A stretch of 64,000 nt of DNA from Alligator mississippiensis (taxonomy: Eukaryota > Chordata > Crocodylia > Alligatoridae), in contig NC_081828.1 in NCBI RefSeq assembly GCF_030867095.1, forward strand, positions 209,194,978-209,258,977. Reading direction: 5' to 3'. Position numbers and translations under genes: made by a program. Position 1 is the first letter of the stretch, and each line of letters begins with the position of its first letter. This document shows, one piece after another, positions 58,301 through 64,000 of this stretch. Below the pieces are notes generated by a model, which was given only the letters and a program-made list of their open reading frames with translations, ran no database searches and was not told the origin of the DNA.

Positions 58301-61300
58301 GCCAGTACGCACAACTTCCCAGCAGGGCTGCTGCCACAGCCACCCAGGTACTGCAGGGCTCCCCCCTCTCTCCAGTGGCTCCTCCTCCTCTTCCTGCCCC
58401 TGCTGTGCCACTTCAAGCAGCAGGTAGTACAAGAAAGGGCAGTGGCCATGGGGACATGTGTTGGGTACCACATGCCCAGCCAGGTGGAGGGAAGCTGCAC
58501 CTGGGCAGCTCCTGCCCCAGCACAAGGGGCTTCACCTCCAGTTCATGGCCACCTTCTACCCACTCAGCAACCTGGTGCGATGGTCAGCCACCTGCAGGCA
58601 GCTGAGTGGGTGGAAGGTAGCTTGTAGTTGGAACCCTGTGTGCTGGGGCAGGAGCCACTCGGCTGCAGCTACCCCACACCTGGCTAGGCGTGTGGTGCTT
58701 CTCATGTGTCCCATGGCCACCGTCACTGCCTCCTACCACTACCTGCTGGCCAGAGAAGTGCAGCAGGGGCAGGAAGAGGAGGAGCCACTGGAGGCGGAGG
58801 CAGCTGAGCAGTACTTGGGTGGCTGCAGCCACACTGGGAGCATCTCTGCTAGGAAGTTGTGCATGCTGGCCAGGTCTGAGGCTATCAGCAGAAGTATGGT
58901 ACAGGCTGCTCCAGGTGAGAGCCAGTGGGACTCAGCCCCATGCAGAGTGCTGTGGGGGCAGTCGCAGGCCAGGTACAGTCAATTGGCAGGCACCTGCCCA
59001 TAGGCCAGATCCAGTCAGTTGACAGGTTGGATCTGGCCCGCCCCTGGTCTAGAAGCTACACAAGTCAGTAATAGCCTAAACTAGTGCCAACATCTTATTA
59101 ATATACATTGCAAATACCAATGCTGATTTGCTGATAAGTATTTTTTGCAGCTAATGTGGAATTCATCCAGCAGTACCATGGTGATAGAAGGTCCTAAGGG
59201 TAAGGGAATATTTATAATTCTGTTGCACAGCAGATATCAAGCATGATTCCACATTTAAAATTACATAGCACTGTACAGGCCATCACAGAGAAAGGGTTCA
59301 TGAGAAAAGGCCAGTGGATCCATGACTATGAAGTCCATGTGGTTGGGTAGCAGCCACTGAGAGATCGTGCAGCTGGCCTGTATTCTTAATAATTAGATTA
59401 TAAGAGTCTGTATCATATCCCCAAACCAACTTAGTTCCTTGTACAAAGGCATTTTACTTGGACTTCGTTTGGCAGCCATGAATTTTACCCCTATGAATAA
59501 ATAGTATTCAGTTGAGTGTTGTGTAAGAAATACTGGTATTTGAACTAGTGCGTATCATTTTGAAATAAGCAGTATATTAAATTTGTTCCGCAGGCATCAT
59601 CTCAGCTTGGAAAGCTGATTCATTCTTTGGAAACTAATGAACCTCAAAACACAGACCTTCACTTTCAGAAAATCTGTGTGATCAGTAGATTGGTAAGCAT
59701 ATTGTGTAAGAACTGATGATAGTTATGGGTGTGATCCAATTTGATTTCAGAGGTACTTACATTTAGATATCTCAGTGACTAAAATGTGGGCACTAAGCCA
59801 GGAGAATGATCAAAATTGACCAACCATAGGCAACCTAATATTATCTACAGTCAACAAGGAAAGCTGGAAAATAGCCCAGGAAGCTCAGAGGCACCTAAAG
59901 TAGCCAGAGGGCAATGCTAAGCATAGGGGTATCTTTGAAATTCCTGTCCCTCTCAGGAGCTCAGTCACCTGCATTCTCCTGGAATCCATTCTGTCTAGTC
60001 CTCTTTCTGATGTAGGCACCTACCACAGCCATTCAACTTTGAATTCAGAATATTTACAGCTGCTCATGCTGGGCCATTACAAAACCAGTAATGTAAAAAT
60101 TAAGGTGGCCAAAAGCACAGGAAAAAAAGAGGGACAATCACTTTATAACTTAGTGTTGATGACACTTTCAGAAGCACTTGGCAGAGTCCTCAGTTCCAGT
60201 TCCTTCTGGTAGGGTTATTTTCTGGTTTTTAACAAACAGCTATCTAATGCAGGGGTGGACAAAATATGGCCTGCAGGCCGGATCTGACCCACCAAGGGAT
60301 TTTATCTGACCCACAGCATGTCCTTTGGCCCCATCTGGCCAGACATGGGAGGCAGCGTGGGCCGTGGTATGTGCAGCTGGTCCCACTATCCCCAGGTGTG
60401 TGGTGGGGCAAGGGTAGCACAGCAGACGGAGTCCACTTCCTGGCAGCTTTGGCATTGGCTCCTGGCTGCTGCTGATAGTGTCATCATCACTGCCAGACCT
60501 GGCCCCACTGCCGAGGCACCCCAGCCTGTCTGCTTCACACCTGCCAGATAGTATCAATTGCCCCATCCTGCCACGCCAGCTCAGCACTCCCCTTCTCCAT
60601 GCCCCACTCCCTCCCGGCCTGCAACAGCTTACCCAAATTCCAAAATTGGCCCTCCAGCCAAAATAATTGCCCATCCCTGATCTAATGTAAAATGCATAAA
60701 TAGTCCTGGCAGCAGAGACTGGAACCCAGGGCTCCCTTCTCCCAAGGGAGGGCTGTAATTAATAAGCAACAGAGAGATGTTTCCTCTTGTTTGCTTCTTC
60801 TGGATCTGTGACTTTTGTGCTATCAGATCAGGTCTTCCCAGACACGTACGTTTCTTCTCACCCCCAAATATGATCACAGCAGAACTTAGGCTAACATTAG
60901 ACATCTGCACAGATCAGCAGTTATGAGCTCATGGCACGTGCAGAGCTCTGGCAGGAGGTGCACTGACATGCTGGTGAGGTCAGAGAGGTCACTGCACATG
61001 CATCACACAACCAAAGTGGGGTGCAACCGTGCCACCACCACAACTCTGTGGGTCCTCCCCTGTATATATATGCCCCATATCTATATATAGATGTGAAATT
61101 AATGTTTCTTTTCTGTATACTGCTTTGCTTAGTAATCTATCCATTGTGAATTTTGTTGCTTTCAGTGTGGCAAGAATCAATGTATCTTACAGAAAATATA
61201 TCGATTCATTGAACATTCAGCTATGAAATTAATAATGCCAGAGGTTGATTTTACCAATGAGCTAGGATATCAACTGATCCTTCAGGGGAAATGGAAAGAT

Positions 61301-61361
61301 GCTTCTGTGTGGTATGGAAAATCTATACAGCTGGATGAAGGCAGTGTAGATGCAATAACAG
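49275..61361 (+). CDS. TTC21A: TTC21A, first nine coding exons (5' part of the gene)
   Basis: Tetratricopeptide repeat protein 21A, paralogue of TTC21B/IFT139, linked to intraflagellar transport complex A and needed for sperm flagellum structure in mammals (family knowledge). Exons 49275-49301, 49571-49700, 51565-51678, 53715-53881, 54605-54727, 56282-56439, 56905-56989, 59594-59692 and 61166-61361 join in frame to 1099 bp (366 residues plus one base), about the first quarter of a protein of some 1300 residues. TPR helices are visible, e.g. [15 protein letters not shown] followed by [10 protein letters not shown], and [11 protein letters not shown] to [12 protein letters not shown]. The order of segments matches human TTC21A throughout ([39 protein letters not shown]). 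The short nine-residue exon 1 starts at a strong Kozak ATG (GCCGCCATGA). Orthology is backed by position next to GORASP1. The gene runs on past the window. Confidence 0.94.
49571..49700 (+). CDS. TTC21A: TTC21A exon 2
   Basis: 130 bp, residues 10-52 plus one base of Gly53: [20 protein letters not shown] to [10 protein letters not shown]. Strongly CpG-rich for coding DNA because it lies in the island. First TPR-like helices. Confidence 0.94.
49820..50731 (-). mobile_element. CR1 LINE 3' fragment in TTC21A intron 2
   Basis: Minus-strand readings [40 protein letters not shown] and [20 protein letters not shown] are successive CR1 ORF2 segments. CpG-poor compared with the island next to it. It ends abruptly at a MITE. 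Interrupted frames; moderately old. Confidence 0.88.
50732..51110. mobile_element. Probable TIR element (MITE) abutting CR1
   Basis: Starts AGGGCTTGTCCATGTGAG; the right end, near CTCTTGTCTACAGGCACTC, is less certain. Internal palindrome AGAGTGGCTC-TTG-GAGCCACTCT near 50819-50841. Non-coding. Confidence 0.45.
51565..51678 (+). CDS. TTC21A: TTC21A exon 3
   Basis: 114 bp. Completes Gly53, residues 54-90: [20 protein letters not shown] then [17 protein letters not shown]. Acceptor TTTCAG, donor GTGAGT. Confidence 0.96.
51679..53714 (+). other. TTC21A: TTC21A intron 3
   Basis: 2 kb. Holds a probable MITE (52223-52670) and, at about 53040-53560, a GC-rich stretch of unknown nature with open frames that lack protein-like features. 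Confidence 0.5.
52223..52670. mobile_element. Probable TIR element (MITE)
   Basis: The left end GGGCCCATCCACATGAGC resembles the GGGTGCATCTACATG family; the right end near GGCGATGTGCCCCATG is imperfect. GC-rich centre with CTG runs. Confidence 0.4.
53715..53881 (+). CDS. TTC21A: TTC21A exon 4
   Basis: 167 bp. Completes Asp91, residues 92-146: [51 protein letters not shown]. The donor GTAGTA is weak at +5/+6 but the junction to exon 5 is in phase. Confidence 0.95.
54605..54727 (+). CDS. TTC21A: TTC21A exon 5
   Basis: 123 bp, phase 0, residues 147-187: [41 protein letters not shown]. Confidence 0.96.
54890..55869 (-). mobile_element. Solo LTR (Ty3/gypsy- or ERV-like)
   Basis: A 980-bp LTR fossil in TTC21A intron 5. 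Termini TGTCAC and ATGACA form the short inverted repeat of LTRs (TG...CA), flanked by perfect 5-bp target duplications AAGAC at 54885-54889 and 55870-55874. Read on the minus strand there is a TATA-like CACATATAAACCCC about 190 bases in, so transcription would run leftwards. No internal retroviral genes are present: the copy is a solo LTR left by recombination between two LTRs. A 5-bp duplication fits gypsy-type elements and some ERV groups; the class is not settled. Intact ends suggest moderate age. Confidence 0.85.
56282..56439 (+). CDS. TTC21A: TTC21A exon 6
   Basis: 158 bp, residues 188-239 plus two bases of Arg240: [52 protein letters not shown] pair. Confidence 0.96.
56905..56989 (+). 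CDS. TTC21A: TTC21A exon 7
   Basis: 85 bp. Completes Arg240, residues 241-268: [28 protein letters not shown]. Donor GTAAGT. Confidence 0.95.
56990..59593 (+). other. TTC21A: TTC21A intron 7
   Basis: 2.6 kb, half of it one foldback hAT-type element (57689-59046). Next to it, 57.35-57.6 kb is pyrimidine-rich with repeated TCTGCTCCCTGCC phrases and may be another element. The rest is unremarkable. Confidence 0.5.
57689..59046. mobile_element. hAT-type non-autonomous element with foldback core
   Basis: 1358 bp. Left end CAGCAGTGGGCAATTATTTT, right end GATCTGGCCCGCCCCTG, flanked by GTCTAGAG (57681-57688) and GTCTAGAA (59047-59054), 7/8 matching 8-bp target duplications as hAT elements make. The inner part (about 58130-58568 and 58601-59010) is a long inverted repeat. 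No transposase frame; open frames in the GC-rich core come from composition. Same terminal family as 60250-60679. Confidence 0.82.
59594..59692 (+). CDS. TTC21A: TTC21A exon 8
   Basis: 99 bp, residues 269-301: [33 protein letters not shown] (human ends LKKIIVVSRL). Donor GTAAGC. Confidence 0.95.
60250..60679. mobile_element. hAT-type MITE with perfect 8-bp target duplication
   Basis: 430 bp in TTC21A intron 8. Starts CAGGGGTGGACAAAATATGG, ends CCAAAATAATTGCCCATCCCTG. Flanked by ATCTAATG on both sides (60242-60249 and 60680-60687). The perfect duplication makes the hAT assignment the firmest of the MITEs here. Confidence 0.9.
60690..61165 (+). other. TTC21A: Right part of TTC21A intron 8
   Basis: No gene and no named repeat recognised. 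Short TATATA-rich stretch near 61063-61090. Confidence 0.45.
61166..61361 (+). CDS. TTC21A: TTC21A exon 9, last in window
   Basis: 196 bp, residues 302-366 plus one base of Gly367: [40 protein letters not shown], then [17 protein letters not shown]. Donor GTGCAT is off consensus. The next exon lies beyond 64000. Confidence 0.93.
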
Positions 61362-61412
61362 GTGCATTTTCTGTGGGTTTTTTTTAATATAAGTGAAAAT
61401 TTTAAGCACTTA

Positions 61413-63060
61413 TCATAGAATCATAGAAGTAGGGTTGGAAGGGACCTTGTAGATCTTCAAGTCCAACCCCCTGCCTGGGTAGGAGGAAAACTGGGCTTAA
61501 ATGACCCCAGTCAGGTAGGCATCAAGCCGCTTCTTAAAGACCCCCAGGATAGGAGCCAGCACCACTTCCCTTGGAAGTTGGTTCCAGATCCTAGCCACCC
61601 TAACTGTGAAGTAGTTCTTACGGATGTCTAATCTAAACCTACTCTCCAACAACTTGTGGCTGTTATTCCTTGTTATCCCGGGGGGTGCTAGGGGAAACAA
61701 GGTCTCCCCCAAACCCTTCTGGTCCCCCCTAGTGAGTTTATAGACAGTTACCAGGTCCCCCCTCAGCCTTCTCTTGTGAAGGCTGAACAGGTTCAGGTCC
61801 CGTAGCCTCTCATTGTAGGGTCTATCCTGCTGTCCCCGGATCATGCAGGTGGCCCTCCTCTGGACCCTCTCAATGTTGTCCACATCCCTTTGAAGTGGGG
61901 TGCCCAGAACTGGACACAGTACTCCAGCTGTGGCCTGACCAGTGTCGCGTAGAGGGGGAGGATCACTTCCTTAGCCCTACTTGAGATGCACCTGTGGATG
62001 CACGATAAGGTGCGGTTAGCCCTGCCGACCGTGACCTCTCATTGTCGGCCCATGTTCATCTTGGAGTCAATGATGACTCCAAGATCCCTTTCTGCCTCCG
62101 TGCTCTCAAGAAGGGATTTTCCCATCTTATAAGTGTGCTGCCGGTTACTACTGCCCAAGTGCAGCACCCTGCACTTGTCAGTATTGAAACGCATCCTGTT
62201 TTTGTTAGCCCACCCCTGCAACCTATCCAGGTCTTTCTGCAGTCTTTCCCTCCCTACTAGCGTGCCCACCTCACCCCAAATTTTGGTATCATCAGCAAAT
62301 TTGAACAGGTTGCTTTTCACCCCATCGTCCAAATCGCTGATAAAGAAATTGAGCAGTGTGGGCCCAAGGACCGAGCCCTGAGGGACTCCGCTGCCCACTT
62401 CCCCCCAGGTCAAATATGACCCGTCTACCACCACTCTCTGAATACAACCCTTCAGCCAGTTTGCAATCCATCTGACTGTGTAGGCATCAATGCCACAGTC
62501 GCCTAGTTTTTTAATGAGGATGGGGTGGGAGACAGTGTCAAAGGCCTTGCTGAAGTCCAGAAAGACTACATCCATGGAGACACCTGCATCCAATGCTTTT
62601 GTGACCTGATCGTAAAAGGCAATCAAGTTGGTCTGACATGACCTGCCCCTAATGAAACCGTGCTGGTTGCCCTTGAGCATCATCCCCAATGCTGGCCCAT
62701 CACAGATGTGCTCCTTGATGATCCTCTCAAAGAGTTTTCCCAGGACTGAGGTAAGACTGACGGGCCTATAGTTGCCCAGGTCCTCCCTCCTCCCTTTTTT
62801 AAATATGGGGACCACATTGGCTATCTTCTAATCATCTGGCACCTGGGCCGAGCACCACGAGCACTCATAAAGCTGTGCCAAGGGCCATTCAATAACCCCT
62901 GCTAGCTCCCTCAACACCCTGGGGTGGAGAGCATCTGGACCTGCTGATCTGAACACATCCAGCCCCTCCAGAAGCACTCTAGCCTGGTCCTCCTCAACCT
63001 TAGGCCTGGAAGCATTCCTCTCGAGTCTGTCTTGAGGGGAACACCTCAAGACACCTCACT
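61413..63060 (-). mobile_element. CR1 LINE, best-preserved copy, 5'-truncated
   Basis: Minus strand, in TTC21A intron 9. The 3' end has the CR1 tail repeat (plus strand TCATAGAATCATAGAA). Reverse transcriptase blocks are clear: VPIFKKGRREDLGNYRPVSL, NQHGFIRGRSCQTNLIAFYD, VVFLDFSKAFDTVSH, GVPQGSVLGPTLLNFFI, and the catalytic FADDTKIW (F-A-D-D). The C-terminal region follows (61883-61497). Three changes break the frame: an in-frame TAG where other copies have Trp (DDW to DD-stop, near 62822), an in-frame TGA after NMGRQ (near 62039), and loss of one base in an AAAAGG-type run near 61888. Endonuclease and ORF1 are missing. Probably the youngest CR1 here. Confidence 0.93.
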
Positions 63061-63089
63061 TAGGGAAGGGAATCTGTCTTTTATGTTTG

Positions 63090-63945
63090 GAAACTGCTAG
63101 AATGGGGATAGGCAACCCCTGACACATGCCAAATAGTGGCATGCAGAGATATTTTCCTGGCATTTTCATTGGCATGCCAGGAGGTGTGTGAGAAAATGTT
63201 TTTAAAAAAAAAAAAAAGATTTTTAAGGTGCTGCTCCAGGCTCTCTAGAGCAGCTACAAGTCTCAGCATCATGGCAGACACCAGGGGTGAAGTCAGGAGA
63301 ACACATGCAAGGATGCAGTCTGCATTCTGCTGCCCTGTCCCCGGGCTGTGCTCTCCAGCCCAGCCCAACCCCAGGAGGGAAGCTACAGGTCGGCAAGGCA
63401 TCCTGGGCCCGGGGTCCCCCCACTCTAGCCAAATTCCTAAACCTCAAGTGCCACACAGCCCATCAGAGCCACACTACACCCTCTTCCCACCATGGGACTG
63501 GGCCACACCCCCTCCCTTCACATCTAGATCAGGGCCGGGCCATGCCCCCTTCCCATCCCCTCTGTCCCACCCCATGTGGGACCAGTTGGGGCTGGGCTAT
63601 GCCCCCTACACCTCCTCTGGGTTGGGCCACAGCCCCTTCCTCCCCTTCCTCCCCTGTGGAGCCGGATTGGGTCTGGGCCAATCCCTTCCCCCCCCAGGGC
63701 CAGGTTGGGGCTCGTCACACCCCCTTTCCTACACAGGTCCGACCCACGCCCCTTCCCCTGCAGGCCTGGCTTGGGGCCAGACTGTTCCCTACACTCCTCT
63801 GCATGGCCAAATGGTGCCCACCATGCCTGCCCCAGGTGCTGTATGGAGACCACTGGCCAAATCCAGCCCACAGACAGATGGCCCTCAGGATGTCCATTTG
63901 GATGTCCATTTGGCCCTCAGGAAGAAAAGGTTAAGCACCACTGGA
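63090..63945. mobile_element. Probable hAT-type element or pair of elements, incomplete
   Basis: The left part reads GGGATAGGCAACCCCTGACA with GCATGCAGAG, a terminus type common in sauropsids; the right end GGAAGAAAAGGTTAAGCACC and ACTGGATTA matches the inverted GGTGCTCAACC terminus. The GC-rich, pyrimidine-biased centre (63.3-63.8 kb) has long open frames of Pro/Gly/Ala composition only. A run of A bases lies at 63201-63216. Confidence 0.5.
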
Positions 63946-64000
63946 TTACAGGACTGAGAACATGTAGGATGAATGCATGCCCCCAACTAACACTGCTAAT

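Noticed and set aside
57953-58627. Long plus-strand frames (224 and 208 residues) in the 57.7-kb element
   Set aside because: They lie in a GC-rich foldback core, are mirrored on the other strand by the inverted repeat, and resemble no transposase.
49275-61361. Assignment of the third gene to TTC21B rather than TTC21A
   Set aside because: The position next to GORASP1 and the closer match of its first 366 residues to TTC21A as I recall it both favour TTC21A.
63136-63957. 273-residue plus-strand frame near the right edge
   Set aside because: Pro/Ser/Gly-rich composition from a pyrimidine-biased repeat; no conserved segment and no match to a next TTC21A exon.

Overview
The window is vertebrate nuclear DNA, most likely from a crocodilian and otherwise another non-avian sauropsid. 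Three multi-exon genes with GT-AG introns can be read completely within the limits of the window. The introns and intergenic DNA carry CR1 LINE fragments with the sauropsid-type 3' tail, many short terminal-inverted-repeat (hAT-type) elements, and one solo LTR. The gene order WDR48, GORASP1, TTC21A is the conserved amniote order (human 3p22). The species assignment rests on repeat content recalled from memory and is an inference.

Layout. Positions 1-27758 hold WDR48 (UAF1) on the plus strand. Base 1 is the first base of the intron 1 splice donor, so coding exon 1 (about 16 codons) lies just outside. Exons 2-19 are all present, and with exon 1 the protein would be 677 residues, the human length. 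A 3' UTR of about 1.9 kb follows. From about 29.65 to 37.25 kb is a tail-to-tail intergenic interval with a MITE and two CR1 copies. From about 37.25 to 49.04 kb is GORASP1 (GRASP65) on the minus strand, complete in nine coding exons (434 residues). A head-to-head promoter in a CpG island separates its ATG (49044) from the TTC21A ATG (49275) by 230 bp. TTC21A runs rightward from there; its first nine coding exons (366 residues) are present and the gene continues beyond 64000.

Roles. The three genes are neighbours by ancestral linkage, not an operon. WDR48 activates the deubiquitinases USP1, USP12 and USP46. GORASP1 tethers Golgi stacks. TTC21A is a TPR protein of the intraflagellar transport A family. 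The strongest regulatory observation is in the shared promoter: two copies of an X1/RFX-type core (CCTAGCAAC) face away from each other on either side of a GC box, one towards each gene.

I found no undescribed biological system. The more unusual structures are repeat-derived: a tail-to-tail CR1 palindrome in WDR48 intron 14, two large foldback transposons (42.8-43.4 kb, nested in a second hAT element, and 58.1-59.0 kb), a solo LTR with perfect 5-bp target duplications, a GC-rich block in WDR48 intron 10, and a CpG-retaining zone that extends beyond the CpG island across an old CR1 copy. All coordinates were read by eye; family names for short repeats are provisional.
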